From Variovorax ginsengisoli (GTDB taxonomy: Bacteria; Pseudomonadota; Gammaproteobacteria; Burkholderiales; Burkholderiaceae_C), in contig NZ_JAUSRO010000003.1 in the NCBI RefSeq assembly GCF_030811835.1, forward strand, positions 186,001-250,000: a DNA stretch of 64,000 nt, given 5' to 3'. Under the pieces are notes generated by a model. The model did no database searches and was not told where the DNA came from. It saw nothing but the letters and a program-made list of their open reading frames with translations. Shown piece by piece: positions 48,118 through 57,034 of this stretch. The translations under genes and the position numbers were made by a program. The first letter of the stretch is position 1; the number at the start of each line of letters is the position of its first letter.

Positions 48118-49146
48118 TTAGAGAATGAAGCTGGCCGCCCAGGCAATCGCTACCGACACCGGGCCCATGAGCTGGCGCGAGATCAGCACCGCGGGCACGC
48201 CGATGCGGATGGTGTCGGGCTTGGCTTCGCCGAGCGCGAGGCCGACCGGCACGAAGTCGCAGCCGACCTGGGTGTCGTAGGCGAACAGCGCGGGCAGTGC
48301 CATGGCGGGCGGGATGGTGCCGTTGGCGATCGCCGGTCCGATGATGGCCGCCCCGATCACCTGTGCGATCACCGCGCCCGGGCCGAGGATCGGCGACAGG
48401 AAGGGCAGGCCGCAGATGGCCGACAGCACCAAAAGGCCGAACACGTTGCCGGCCAGCGGCTCCAGAAGGTGTGCCAGCAACGTGCCAATGCCGGTCGAAT
48501 TGATGATGCCGATCAGCATGGTCACGAAGGCCATGAAGGGCAGCACGTTGCGCAGCACCTGGTCGATCGACTTGCGGCCACTGTTGAACAGCACGTTGAT
48601 CACGCCGCCCATGCCGCGCCCGATCGTAGTGATGAAGCCGATCAGCCCGCCCTGCGACACGGCCGCGGCGCCACCGCCGACCGATGCGGTGGCGGCAGCG
48701 GCACCGGCGAATCCTGCCGGGGCACCGCCGAAGCTGGTTGCTGCTGCTGCGCCTGCAGGCGCTGCGCTGCCGCCGTCGCTCAGGTTCTTCACCGTCACGC
48801 CGGACACGTAGATGTCTTCGGTAATGTAGTCGGCCAGCGGGCCGGACTTGCCCACGGGCGTCAGGTTGATCGTCGGGATGCGCTTGCGCGGGTACACGCC
48901 GCAGCGGGCGGTGCCGCCGCAGTCGACCACGACCGCTGCGACTTCGCTCTCGGGCGGCGGGGCGCGAAAGCCGTCGACCACCGTCGCACCCGTCATGGCG
49001 GCGAGCTGGCGCGCCACTTCCGGGATGTCGCCGCCGGTCACGGCCATGATCTTGTCGCGTTCGGCCGTCGGTGTGATGACCAGCGGGCCGCCCCAGCCCC
49101 CGGGGCCGCTGCTGACGGTGACCGACCTGAATGTTCTGTTCGACAT
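48118..49146 (-). CDS. srlE: PTS glucitol/sorbitol-type IIBC component
   Basis: 342 aa, start ATG 49146 after GAGGAGA. IIB-N part: phospho-Cys in [20 protein letters not shown] and [20 protein letters not shown], as in SrlE. A Gly/Ala-rich linker (about residues 150-190, [20 protein letters not shown]) precedes a membrane domain with [40 protein letters not shown] and [20 protein letters not shown]. The linker is longer than I expect for E. coli SrlE. Confidence 0.93.
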   Translation of the reverse strand: MSNRTFRSVTVSSGPGGWGGPLVITPTAERDKIMAVTGGDIPEVARQLAAMTGATVVDGFRAPPPESEVAAVVVDCGGTARCGVYPRKRIPTINLTPVGKSGPLADYITEDIYVSGVTVKNLSDGGSAAPAGAAAATSFGGAPAGFAGAAAATASVGGGAAAVSQGGLIGFITTIGRGMGGVINVLFNSGRKSIDQVLRNVLPFMAFVTMLIGIINSTGIGTLLAHLLEPLAGNVFGLLVLSAICGLPFLSPILGPGAVIAQVIGAAIIGPAIANGTIPPAMALPALFAYDTQVGCDFVPVGLALGEAKPDTIRIGVPAVLISRQLMGPVSVAIAWAASFIL

Positions 49147-49187
49147 GGATGTCTCCTCGTTTTTGTGGGTGATGGGTCCGTCGTCGA

Positions 49188-49742
49188 TCAGAGTTCCACG
49201 CCTTCGCGCTTGGCGATGATGGCGGTGATCCATTCGGTCACGATGCCCTTGAGCAGGTTCACGACCAGGCCGACCAACAGATAGGCCAATGCGAGTTTGG
49301 CGAGCGAGAAGGGTGCGTTGCCGGTTTCCGCGAGCTTGGTGATGGCCGTCGCCACGCCGAGCCAGACGAACAACTCCCCCGGATTGCAGTGCGGGAACAG
49401 CCCGGTGATCGGGTGGCACAACGACACGGCCGAGTCGTAGAAGGCCGGCTTGTGCTTCTCTTCCACGAACATGCCGAAGGTGTAGGCCATCGGGTTGGTC
49501 AGAAAGAACATGGCCAGCAGCGGCAGCAGCGTATAGCGGGTCAGCACGTTGCCGGCGGCGAACTTGGCCAGCCGGTGCACCCGCTGCTCGCCGACCAGGC
49601 CGATCAGCGTATAGACCGCGGTGAGCAGCACGATCAGGGTCGGAAGGATGCCGGTGACGAAGCCGACGAAGGTCTTGCCGCCGGCGTTGAAGACGCCGAT
49701 GAAGGCTTCGGCGCCGCGAGCGAGGAATTCAAAGGTGTCCAT
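49188..49742 (-). CDS. srlA: PTS glucitol/sorbitol-type IIC component
   Basis: 184 aa, as in E. coli SrlA. Integral membrane protein: [60 protein letters not shown] and [20 protein letters not shown] are nearly diagnostic for the IIC2 protein. Forms the polyol channel with the IIBC protein. Confidence 0.95.
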   Translation of the reverse strand: MDTFEFLARGAEAFIGVFNAGGKTFVGFVTGILPTLIVLLTAVYTLIGLVGEQRVHRLAKFAAGNVLTRYTLLPLLAMFFLTNPMAYTFGMFVEEKHKPAFYDSAVSLCHPITGLFPHCNPGELFVWLGVATAITKLAETGNAPFSLAKLALAYLLVGLVVNLLKGIVTEWITAIIAKREGVEL

Positions 49743-49832
49743 GTGTCTCCACCATTTTTAGTATGCGTTGGGATGGGGCGAGGCCGTTCTGGCCATCGGG
49801 AACGATCGGGAAAAAAGAGAGGGTGTGAGAAG

Positions 49833-50228
49833 TCATCCTTTTTTTGCGCGCACCTCCTCGACCTGCGTGATCGCCTGCCGCACCGCGCGGGCCAGTTTGC
49901 TGTCGTCGGTTCCGGGTGCGTAGCGGCGGGCGAGCTCGGCCAGCGACCCCTGCTGCATGCCGGCGAGCGGCTTGAAGCGCGCGAAGACCGTGATGCCCGA
50001 CATCGTCTGAAGGCTGCGGACTTCGAGATCGGGCGACACTTCCAGCAGCGCGATGACGCCGAAGCCGAAGCGCGGCTGCGCCCGCCCCATGCCGACGTAG
50101 CCATCGCCCCAGCGGCGGGTGGCGTGGCCGAGTGCGGTGCGGTAGTTCTTCCACTGAATCCAGGACCCGACGATCTGCAGCGTCCAGAACAGCAGCAACA
50201 TCAGCAGGGCGCTTTGGGTGAATTGCAT
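49833..50228 (-). CDS. srlM: GutM/SrlM-type operon activator
   Basis: 131 aa. N-terminal hydrophobic helix (SALLMLLLFWTLQIVGSWIQ), then WKNYRTALGHATRRWGDGYV and ARFKPLAGMQQGSLAELARR. Matches the glucitol operon activator family. First gene of the PTS operon. In E. coli the gene lies after the transporter genes; the membrane helix suggests a coregulator linked to the transporter rather than a free DNA-binding factor. Confidence 0.85.
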   Translation of the reverse strand: MQFTQSALLMLLLFWTLQIVGSWIQWKNYRTALGHATRRWGDGYVGMGRAQPRFGFGVIALLEVSPDLEVRSLQTMSGITVFARFKPLAGMQQGSLAELARRYAPGTDDSKLARAVRQAITQVEEVRAKKG

Positions 50229-50303
50229 CTATGTCTCCTCAGGCGGATACGATGTCCGAAGGGTTGAAGGGTCACTCGCAGCCGGCGGCTGTCCGGCTGA
50301 TCG

Positions 50304-50340
50304 ATGGTACATTTGTGTTTTTGCAAGTCAATATGTTCAA
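50304..50340 (-). promoter_or_regulatory. Promoter and shared operator of the PTS operon
   Basis: On the minus strand, TTGACT (50331-50326) and TACCAT (50309-50304) with a 16-base spacer fit a sigma-70 promoter for srlM. It overlaps GTCAATATGTTCAA (50327-50340), a near copy of GTCACTATGTTCATT in front of the oxidoreductase operon. Probably a binding site for the SorC regulator at 55926-56993. Confidence 0.45.
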
Positions 50341-50370
50341 TACCGGGGTGTTCATCGAGGAGAGCCTTCC

Positions 50371-50997
50371 ATGCTGGATGTCGATTTAGCGATCCGATGG
50401 GGCAGCGAGCCGCAGTTGCCCGATCTGCTCGGACGATGGCGCTGGTTCCGCGACGCGATACCGCCGATCCTGCAGGCGTCGGCCGGCAATGCTGGCGCCA
50501 CTGATCCCGTGGCGGTCGACATCGATGCCCTCGGCAAGAGCTTCTGGGCGTGGGCCGCCGCGCTGGACCGCGACCGCGGTTTGGCGCCCCTCGACCCGGT
50601 GGACTTCTCCCACTTCCTGAGCGGCCAGCTGCTCTATCAGTTGATCGTGCACCACCCCGTCGTGCTGCCTCATGGGGAGCGCAGCCGTGAGCTGTTCGCG
50701 CTGACCCGCACCGTGCTGACGGTGCTGGCGGCATGGCGCATGTCGATCGGCGCGCCGATGCCGGTTCTCCAGGTGCAGGACGAGCATTCGGTCCACTGGC
50801 CCAGCTTCCTCGAAAACACGGCCGAGGACGCGAGCAGCGCCGTGTCCTTCCTCGACCTGTTTACCGGACTCGAGCCGGTCTGGCAGGCGCCGCTCCTCAT
50901 CGCCGAACGTCCCGCCGTGCGGCGTGCACTGGCGCAGCGCGTGCAGGCGCACGCGCCGGGCGCCGTGCAGGACGCGCTGCCCAGCTCGGGCGGTTGA
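50371..50997 (+). CDS. Hypothetical protein of the polyol-PTS locus
   Basis: 208 aa. ATG at 50371 has GAGGAGAG in front. No domain recognised. Sequence is globular, Leu/Trp-rich, starting MLDVDLAIRWGSEPQLPDLL, with FSHFLSGQLLYQLIVHHPVV and SVHWPSFLENTAEDASSAVS. It is the only plus-strand gene in the locus, divergent from srlM over the candidate operator and converging on the E2 gene, so it may be a co-regulated accessory protein. Confidence 0.7.
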   Translation: MLDVDLAIRWGSEPQLPDLLGRWRWFRDAIPPILQASAGNAGATDPVAVDIDALGKSFWAWAAALDRDRGLAPLDPVDFSHFLSGQLLYQLIVHHPVVLPHGERSRELFALTRTVLTVLAAWRMSIGAPMPVLQVQDEHSVHWPSFLENTAEDASSAVSFLDLFTGLEPVWQAPLLIAERPAVRRALAQRVQAHAPGAVQDALPSSGG

Positions 50998-51014
50998 GGG
51001 GCCGCGGCGGGTGT

Positions 51015-52331
51015 TCATGAGGCGGTGCCTGCACGCACCTGCTCGACCAGCAATTCCGCCACCAGCGATACGGCCTCGATCTGCGGCAGATGGCCGACAT
51101 TCGGGATCAGGTGCAGCGCGACGCGTCCGGACACGCCGGTCGCATGCGATGCCGGAACGATCCGGTCCGCCACACCCCAGATCAGCTTGACCGGCACACG
51201 CAATGCTTCGAGCGTTTCGCGCAGGCTTTCCGCCTGCTGACCTTCGGGCATGAGCTCGCCGGCCAGGGCCGACAACGCGGCCTGGCGGCCGGGCGCCTGC
51301 AACTGCTGGAACGCGGTAGCGACGAAGGAGCCGGTGAGGGCGGCCGAATCGTGGAACAGCGCACTCAGGGTCGCCTTCAGCGATGCTTCCGTATCCGCAC
51401 GTGTCAGGCCCTCGATGAAGCCGCGGTCGATCTCCGCGCCGAGCCCCGCGGGCGCCAGCAGCGTGAGCGAGCGCACCCGCTCCGGTTGCGCCGCAGCCAA
51501 TGCGAGCGCAACACCGCCGCCCAGCGAATGGCCCAGCACGTGACAGGCCGTGATGCCTTCCTGGTCCAGCCGGCGGCCAACCGCTTCAGCGATGTTCTTG
51601 AGCGATTCGACCGGCAGCGCGGGCGATTTGCCATGATGTGGCAGGTCGATACCGACGAGCGGGAGTTGCGACGGCAACTGCTGCGCCAACGGTCGCCACG
51701 AGCCGTGGTCGGCGCCGAAGCCGTGCAGCAGCAGTACGGGCAACCCGTTGCCGCGCTGCCACCAGTGCAGATGGAGCGACGGTCCGCTTCCGTCTGCTTC
51801 GCGCGTCGACTGAGTGTTGGGCACGTCGCAACCGAGTATGCGACCGTGCGGACCGCTGCCGCTCAGCGCGTTCAGGTCGATCCCGCGCTCTCGGGCCAGG
51901 CTGCGGGCGAGCGGTGTGGCGCGCAGCAGTGCAGTGCGGTCGTTCGGCGTGACGTCGGCGGCACGCCGGCCGGTGTCGACCGTCGTTGCGGGTTTCGCCG
52001 CGGTTGCAGCGTCTGACGATGCGGGCGCTAGTGCCGCGCCTTGGCCACTCGCTGCCGCTGCCGGGGCCATGTCGGCGTGCGCTGCAGCCTCGCCCGGCGC
52101 CCGGATCCACGCCACCACCTGGCCCACCGGGATCGCCACGCCGAGTTCCGCATGAATGCTGTCGATCACCCCGTGGGCCGTCGATTCCACTTCCATCGTC
52201 GCCTTGTCGGTCTCGATTTCGAACAGCACCTGACCTTTGGTGACGGTGTCGCCGTTCTTCACGTACCAGAGGGCGATCTTGCCCTCTGCCATGTCCATGT
52301 CGACGCGCGGCAGGATGACTTCGGTCACCAT
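51015..52331 (-). CDS. acoC: Acetoin-dehydrogenase-type E2: lipoyl + E3-binding + alpha/beta-hydrolase
   Basis: 438 aa. Lipoyl domain (1-80) with lipoylated Lys in EIETDKATMEVES; Ala-rich linker; peripheral-subunit-binding domain RATPLARSLARERGIDLNAL with GSGPHGRILG; then an alpha/beta-hydrolase-fold domain (from about 190) with VLLLHGFGADHGSWRPLAQQ and nucleophile elbow LGHSLGGGVALALA. This hydrolase-type C-terminus instead of a CAT trimer core is characteristic of acetoin dehydrogenase E2 (AcoC). Transfers the acyl group from E1 to CoA. No E3 gene is in the locus. Confidence 0.88.
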   Translation of the reverse strand: MVTEVILPRVDMDMAEGKIALWYVKNGDTVTKGQVLFEIETDKATMEVESTAHGVIDSIHAELGVAIPVGQVVAWIRAPGEAAAHADMAPAAAASGQGAALAPASSDAATAAKPATTVDTGRRAADVTPNDRTALLRATPLARSLARERGIDLNALSGSGPHGRILGCDVPNTQSTREADGSGPSLHLHWWQRGNGLPVLLLHGFGADHGSWRPLAQQLPSQLPLVGIDLPHHGKSPALPVESLKNIAEAVGRRLDQEGITACHVLGHSLGGGVALALAAAQPERVRSLTLLAPAGLGAEIDRGFIEGLTRADTEASLKATLSALFHDSAALTGSFVATAFQQLQAPGRQAALSALAGELMPEGQQAESLRETLEALRVPVKLIWGVADRIVPASHATGVSGRVALHLIPNVGHLPQIEAVSLVAELLVEQVRAGTAS

Positions 52332-52333
52332 GT

Positions 52334-53338
52334 TCAAGTCCTTCCGTGCACCGTGCGGCGCACCGCGGCGACGATGTCGGGCACCTGCGGCACGGCGGCG
52401 CGTTCGAGGTCGGGGTTGTAGGGCAGCGGGCAGTCGGCGCCGCCCAGGCGCACGATCGGTGCGTCCAGCCGGTCGAAGGCCGCGCTCTCGGCGATGGCGG
52501 CGCTGACCTCGGTGCCGATGCCGAATTGCTTGGTGCCTTCGTACACGCACACCAGGCGTGTGGTCTTGGTGACGCTGTCGATCACGGTGCCGTAGTCCAT
52601 CGGCCGCAGCGAGCGCAGGTCGATCACCTCGACCGAGATGCCTTCGGTGGCCAATTGCGTGGCGGCTTCGAGCGCCTTGTGCACCATGATCGAATTGGCC
52701 GCAATCGTGACCTGATCGCCGGTGCGCCGCACCCGCGCCTGGTGCAACGGCTCGGTGTAGTAGCCCTCGGGCACCGGGCCCTTCATCTTGTAGAGCAGCT
52801 TGTGCTCGAAGAACATCACTGGGTCCGGGTCCTCGATGGCTGCCAGCAGCATGCCCTTGGCATCGTGCGGCGTGCTCGGCTGAACTACCTTCAGGCCGGG
52901 CACGTGCGCCAGCCAGGCTTCCAGGCTCTGGCTGTGCTGCGCGGCGGCGCCAGTGCCGGAGCCGCTCGGGAATCGCATCACCAGCGGCACCGAGGCCTTG
53001 CCGCCCAGCATGAAGCGGATCTTCGCGGCCTGGTTGACGATCTGTTCCATCGCCAATGCCGAGAAGTCCGAAAACTGGAACTCGAACACCGGTCGACGAC
53101 CGAGCAGCGCCGCACCGACGGCCACGCCGGCACCGCCGAGTTCGGAGATCGGCGTGTCGATCACGCGCGACTCGCCGAAGCGATGCACCAAGTCGCCCGT
53201 GACCTGGAAGGCGCCGCCGTAGACGCCGATGTCCTCGCCCATCAGGAACACGCGCTCGTCGCGCTCCATGGCGATGGCCAGCGCTTCCTGGATGGCTTGC
53301 GAGTAACTGAGCTCGCGGGCTTCGACCTCAACCGACAT
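52334..53338 (-). CDS. acoB: TPP-dependent dehydrogenase E1 beta (acetoin-type)
   Basis: 334 aa. Start at ATG 53338 with GGGGAG before it, 11 bases inside the E1alpha end. Contains [60 protein letters not shown] and [20 protein letters not shown], all E1beta signatures. Forms the alpha2-beta2 TPP enzyme with the gene upstream. Confidence 0.93.
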   Translation of the reverse strand: MSVEVEARELSYSQAIQEALAIAMERDERVFLMGEDIGVYGGAFQVTGDLVHRFGESRVIDTPISELGGAGVAVGAALLGRRPVFEFQFSDFSALAMEQIVNQAAKIRFMLGGKASVPLVMRFPSGSGTGAAAQHSQSLEAWLAHVPGLKVVQPSTPHDAKGMLLAAIEDPDPVMFFEHKLLYKMKGPVPEGYYTEPLHQARVRRTGDQVTIAANSIMVHKALEAATQLATEGISVEVIDLRSLRPMDYGTVIDSVTKTTRLVCVYEGTKQFGIGTEVSAAIAESAAFDRLDAPIVRLGGADCPLPYNPDLERAAVPQVPDIVAAVRRTVHGRT

Positions 53339-54359
53339 GTGCTGACTCCCCGGGTGCTTTGGCATAGACGAAGGACGTGAGACTCGACAGCTCGGGCGCC
53401 GGGCTGTCCTTGGCGAACTCGATGCCCTCGGCGATCTCGCGCTCGACGCTGGCGACCAGTGCCGCGACCTGGGGTTCGTCGATCAGGCCGTGCGACATCA
53501 GCGTGTGCTGGAAGCGGCCGATCGGATCGCGCGCGATCCACGAATCGATCTCTTCCTTGGTGCGATAGCGGTTGCGATCGCTTTTTGAGTGGCCGCGGTG
53601 GCGGTAGGTCAGGCATTCGAGCAGCGACGGACCCTGTCTGCTGCGTGCGCGGTCGACAGCCGTCGCCGACGCCTCGGCCACGGCGGCGAAGTCATTGCCG
53701 TCGACGGTCACGCCTGGCATGTCGTAGGCCTGGGCGCGTTGGGCGATGCGCTTGACCGCGGTGGAGCGCTCGGTCGAGGTCGACATCCCGTATTGGTTGT
53801 TCTCGCACACGAACACCACCGGTAGCTTCCAGATCGCCGCCATGTTGAGGCTCTCGTGGAAGGCGCCCTCGTTGTTCGCGCCGTCGCCGAAGAAGCTCAC
53901 CACCACCTGCGGCCGCTTTTCCTGCTGCAGGGCGAGGGCGGCGCCCACCGCGATTGGCAGGCCGCCGCCCACGATGCCGTTCGCGCCGAGGTTGCCGGTC
54001 GCCAGGTCGGCGATGTGCATCGAGCCGCCGCGACCGCGGCAGTAGCCCGTGTCCTTGCCGAAGAACTCGGCGAACATGAATTTCGGCTCGGCACCCTTGG
54101 CGATGCAGTGGCCGTGGCCGCGGTGGGTCGAGGTGATGTAGTCGGCGCGTTCCAGCACCGAGCACACGCCGACCGCGCTGGCCTCCTGACCGATCGACAG
54201 GTGCATCGTGCCGTGTACCAGGCCGCGCATGTAGGCCTGCTCGGCGCCTTCCTCGAACTGGCGGATCAGGTACATCTGGCGCAGGAAGCCCTGCAGTGCC
54301 TGCGGGCTGAAGCGCTCGAAGATGCGCGGGATGCCTTCGGTGCCGACGGTGGCGGTCAT
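53328..54359 (-). CDS. acoA: TPP-dependent dehydrogenase E1 alpha (acetoin-type)
   Basis: 343 aa. TPP-binding motif [20 protein letters not shown] ending [14 protein letters not shown]. Also [40 protein letters not shown] and [20 protein letters not shown] (phosphorylation-loop region). Closest type is AcoA / acyloin dehydrogenase, which cleaves an alpha-hydroxyketone to an acyl-TPP and an aldehyde. The start overlaps the stop of the COG4091 oxidoreductase gene by 4 bases (ATGA). Confidence 0.92.
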   Translation of the reverse strand: MTATVGTEGIPRIFERFSPQALQGFLRQMYLIRQFEEGAEQAYMRGLVHGTMHLSIGQEASAVGVCSVLERADYITSTHRGHGHCIAKGAEPKFMFAEFFGKDTGYCRGRGGSMHIADLATGNLGANGIVGGGLPIAVGAALALQQEKRPQVVVSFFGDGANNEGAFHESLNMAAIWKLPVVFVCENNQYGMSTSTERSTAVKRIAQRAQAYDMPGVTVDGNDFAAVAEASATAVDRARSRQGPSLLECLTYRHRGHSKSDRNRYRTKEEIDSWIARDPIGRFQHTLMSHGLIDEPQVAALVASVEREIAEGIEFAKDSPAPELSSLTSFVYAKAPGESAHVG

Positions 54360-55687
54360 GCGGCGACTCCTGCCTTGCCGTAGATCAGCTCGTCCTGCCG
54401 GCGGCGCAGCTCGACGATACGCGAGGTGGCATCGACCGCCGTGTTGGCGTAGGTCAGCAGTTCGCCCTTGCGGATCGGCTGCAGCACCGTGCCCTGCTCG
54501 AGCAGCCCGCAAGGCACTGCGCCGTCGCGGCGCGCGTCCTCCGCCGTCATGGCCCAGGCTCGGTAGGTGTATTCGCCGATGGCATCGAGCTTGTCGCCGG
54601 GACGCAGGTCGCGCTTGGCCACCGCGCACACTTCGGCGGTCGGCTTGGCGATCGGCGCCATGTCGGCACGGCCGTAGAGCACGGCGCGCGCGCAGGTCAG
54701 TGGCACCTCGAAGGCGCACAGGTGGTAGGGCCGGTAGAAGGTGTAGTAGGGGCCCTTGCCGAGCTTGAGGTAGTCCATGCGCTCGCGCAGCCGCGGGTGC
54801 GCCATCTCGGCCACCACGAACACGCCTGGCGCTACGCCCTTGCCGATGGTGTAGTCGACCACGCCCTTACGCGTCAGAATGCCGCCGTCCTCGATCGGGC
54901 AGAGCACCTGGTGCAGCTCGTCCAGGCCGGCAGCCGGACCGTGCATGCCGGGCACGTCGGGCACCAGGCCGGTCGCGTTGGCTATGGCGCTCATCTCGAC
55001 CGCCGTCTTGGAGCCGTCGACGAACTCCACCAGCATGCGCGGGTTGAGGTGCTTGCTGCGCGCCTCCTCGGCATAGTCGTCGGGCGTCGCGTCGATGTTC
55101 AGCGGGTTGTTCTTGCCCTTGCCCGCGGCGACCACGGGATAGCCCAGGGCCGAGACGAACTGGATCAGCTCGATGGTCGAGCTCGGCTCGTCCCCGGCGC
55201 CCAGCGAGTAGATCACGCCCAGGCGATCGGCCTCGTGCTTCAGATAGGCGCCGATGGTCACGTCGGCCTCGACGTTCATCATCACCAGGTGCTTGCCGTG
55301 CTCCATGGCCGACAGCCCAATGGTCGCGCCGACGGCGGGCTTGCCGGTGGCGTCGACCACCACGTCGATCAGTTCGCTGCGGCAGACGAACTGCGCGTCT
55401 TGTGTGACGGCGATGCGCCCGCCGTGGACCGCGTCATCGAACGCCGGCTGCGAGTCGGTCACGCGGTGCGCATCCGGGCCGTGCCCGGCCTCCTGCAGTG
55501 CCGCGATGGCCGCCGGCACGTGGATGTCGGCGATTGCCGCGACCACGATGCCGCGCATCTGCAGCACCTGGGTGACGATGTCGCCGCCCATCATCCCGGA
55601 GCCGATGAGCCCGATCCGGATGGGCTTGCCCGTCTGGGCACGCAATTGCAGATCGGCTGCAAGGCCGCTGGGAATGAAACCGTTCAA
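54356..55687 (-). CDS. COG4091 oxidoreductase: homoserine-dehydrogenase-like with SAF domain (DRL family)
   Basis: 443 aa from TTG 55687, which has GGAGAA six bases ahead; ATG 55741 (461 aa) has no ribosome site and sits next to a -10-like TACAAT. N-terminal Rossmann domain [20 protein letters not shown] and [20 protein letters not shown]; middle [41 protein letters not shown]-terminal SAF-like domain from about residue 350 ([20 protein letters not shown]). This family includes Brucella DRL, which converts DXP to MEP. It leads an operon with E1alpha, E1beta and E2 and takes the place a sorbitol-6-phosphate dehydrogenase would hold in a srl locus. Confidence 0.85.
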   Translation of the reverse strand: MNGFIPSGLAADLQLRAQTGKPIRIGLIGSGMMGGDIVTQVLQMRGIVVAAIADIHVPAAIAALQEAGHGPDAHRVTDSQPAFDDAVHGGRIAVTQDAQFVCRSELIDVVVDATGKPAVGATIGLSAMEHGKHLVMMNVEADVTIGAYLKHEADRLGVIYSLGAGDEPSSTIELIQFVSALGYPVVAAGKGKNNPLNIDATPDDYAEEARSKHLNPRMLVEFVDGSKTAVEMSAIANATGLVPDVPGMHGPAAGLDELHQVLCPIEDGGILTRKGVVDYTIGKGVAPGVFVVAEMAHPRLRERMDYLKLGKGPYYTFYRPYHLCAFEVPLTCARAVLYGRADMAPIAKPTAEVCAVAKRDLRPGDKLDAIGEYTYRAWAMTAEDARRDGAVPCGLLEQGTVLQPIRKGELLTYANTAVDATSRIVELRRRQDELIYGKAGVAA

Positions 55688-55745
55688 GGGATTCTCCGGG
55701 AGTGAATGCGCTGTAGGCGGTGTCGCGCTGTGGTTGAACATTTGA

Positions 55746-55776
55746 ATTGTATTTTGTCACTATGTTCATTTGACAA
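55746..55776 (-). promoter_or_regulatory. Promoter/operator of the oxidoreductase-E1-E2 operon
   Basis: Perfect inverted repeat TTGTCA (55754-55759) / TGACAA (55771-55776) with an 11-base centre containing TATGTTCATT. Minus-strand TACAAT (55751-55746) is a -10 candidate. The centre matches the site at 50327-50340, so both operons are probably controlled by the same regulator. Confidence 0.5.
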
Positions 55777-55837
55777 GCAAGACGCGTCGACCCCGTGGAA
55801 TCCCTTAGACGTTGGAGAAACACGCAGGAAGCCCTGG

Positions 55838-55862
55838 GCGGCGCCTTGTTGCGAGGCGCCGC
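55838..55862 (-). terminator. Hairpin downstream of the SorC gene (distal)
   Basis: GCGGCGCC pairs with GGCGCCGC around a 9-base loop. No T-run. One of two strong hairpins between the SorC stop and the next operon. Confidence 0.35.
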
Positions 55863-55889
55863 TTCAGGAACGATAGGGGTGTGGGGGTG

Positions 55890-55917
55890 CAGCAGCGGCG
55901 TTGATGCGCCGCTGCTG
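55890..55917 (-). terminator. Hairpin directly after the SorC gene
   Basis: 11-bp perfect stem CAGCAGCGGCG / CGCCGCTGCTG with loop TTGATG, 8 bases beyond the SorC stop. No T-run, so either Rho-assisted or an mRNA end-stabiliser. Confidence 0.45.
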
Positions 55918-55925
55918 CCTGGCGC

Positions 55926-56993
55926 TCAGGCGGCGTCGAGCTCGAGGATGCGGGACGCGGCCGCCTCGTCCGTCACGAGCACGGTGGGCTTGACCAGCCG
56001 CAGCGCCCCCAGCATCGCGGGTGCCTTGTCGAGGCCGCCCGACGCGATGATCCGCTGCGACACCCGCTGCAGCGTGCTGGTAGGGATGGCCATCACGCAG
56101 TCGTGGATGGGGTGGTCGATCAGCTTTCCCTGCGCATCGAAATAATGGAACAGCACCTCGCCGACTGCGCCGTTCTGGATCATCGAGCGACGCAGCGCGT
56201 CCGACACGAATCCGTCGCGGTAGGCCGTGCCGGTGGGCTCGAGGTTGCCTACGCTGATGAGCACGGCGTCGAGCGACTTGGCGCGCTCGAAGCCTTCGCC
56301 CAGGCCGCAGCGTTCGATGAGTGACTGGCGTGTCTGCGGTGTGTCGACGATGGCCGGTGCGGGCAGCAGGTAGCACTCGGCCTGGAACAGGCTCGAGAAG
56401 CGCCAGGCGAACTCCGACGGGTTCGACCGCTTGACCCGCGTGATGCCGCCCAGCAGCGACACCACCGACATGTCGGCCAGTGGAGATTCGTGGATGTAGC
56501 GCAGCGACTCGTGCAGCGTGCGGCCCCAGCCCACGCCGATCTTCATGCCGGCCCGCACGAAGTTCGACAAGTAGAGCCCCGTGGCCGCGCCGATCGACTT
56601 GCTCGGGTCGGCGTCGGGGCCGAGCATCGGCACCACGATCGCTTCGCGGAGGCCGAAGCGCTTTTCCAGTTCGCGTTCGAGCCGAACGCATTCCGAGAGC
56701 CCGCTCTCGATGCTGAACTTGACCTCATGGCGGTCGCGCGCGTCCGACAGCAGCCGCACGACCGTCACGCGGCCGACGCCGAGCTGCTGGGCGATCTCGT
56801 TCTGCGTCATCTCCTCGATGAAGTACATCCAAGCGGCCCGAAGGCGCATGCGTCGCGTACGCGCACTGGCGAGGTTGCGGTCTGCGGCCGGGGCGTCGAA
56901 TTCGGCGCCGTCGTCGAGGGCCGGGCTCGGCTTGGTCTTTTTAGTCAAAGGAGTACGCTCGCGTCGCTGAAGTTCAGCCCGTTCCGGGCTCAT
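55926..56993 (-). CDS. SorC/DeoR-type sugar-binding transcriptional regulator
   Basis: 355 aa. After a roughly 45-residue charged leader (later in-frame starts are possible), an HTH with AAWMYFIEEMTQNEIAQQLG and VGRVTVVRLLSDARDRHEVK, then a SorC-type sugar-phosphate-sensing domain: GLREAIVVPMLGPDADPSKS, GVGWGRTLHESLRYIHESPL, VVSLLGGITRVKRSNPSEFA and VLISVGNLEPTGTAYRDGFV. Members bind phosphorylated sugars and control the adjacent catabolic genes. Likely controller of both operons at 45-55.7 kb. Confidence 0.92.
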   Translation of the reverse strand: MSPERAELQRRERTPLTKKTKPSPALDDGAEFDAPAADRNLASARTRRMRLRAAWMYFIEEMTQNEIAQQLGVGRVTVVRLLSDARDRHEVKFSIESGLSECVRLERELEKRFGLREAIVVPMLGPDADPSKSIGAATGLYLSNFVRAGMKIGVGWGRTLHESLRYIHESPLADMSVVSLLGGITRVKRSNPSEFAWRFSSLFQAECYLLPAPAIVDTPQTRQSLIERCGLGEGFERAKSLDAVLISVGNLEPTGTAYRDGFVSDALRRSMIQNGAVGEVLFHYFDAQGKLIDHPIHDCVMAIPTSTLQRVSQRIIASGGLDKAPAMLGALRLVKPTVLVTDEAAASRILELDAA

Positions 56994-57034
56994 ACGACTA
57001 TGCTACTAAAAGCAAACTGGATGAACAGGAGTTC

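Noticed and set aside
44970..50228. Ordinary sorbitol (srl) operon
   Set aside because: The transporter genes are of the glucitol type, but no SrlD dehydrogenase is present and the associated enzymes are a COG4091 oxidoreductase and an acyloin-dehydrogenase-like complex, so sorbitol is not the best guess.
51015..54359. Plain acetoin dehydrogenase operon (acoXABC)
   Set aside because: The E1/E2 genes are of acetoin type, but acoX, an E3 gene and an AcoR regulator are absent and the operon is led by a sugar-type oxidoreductase with a SorC regulator.
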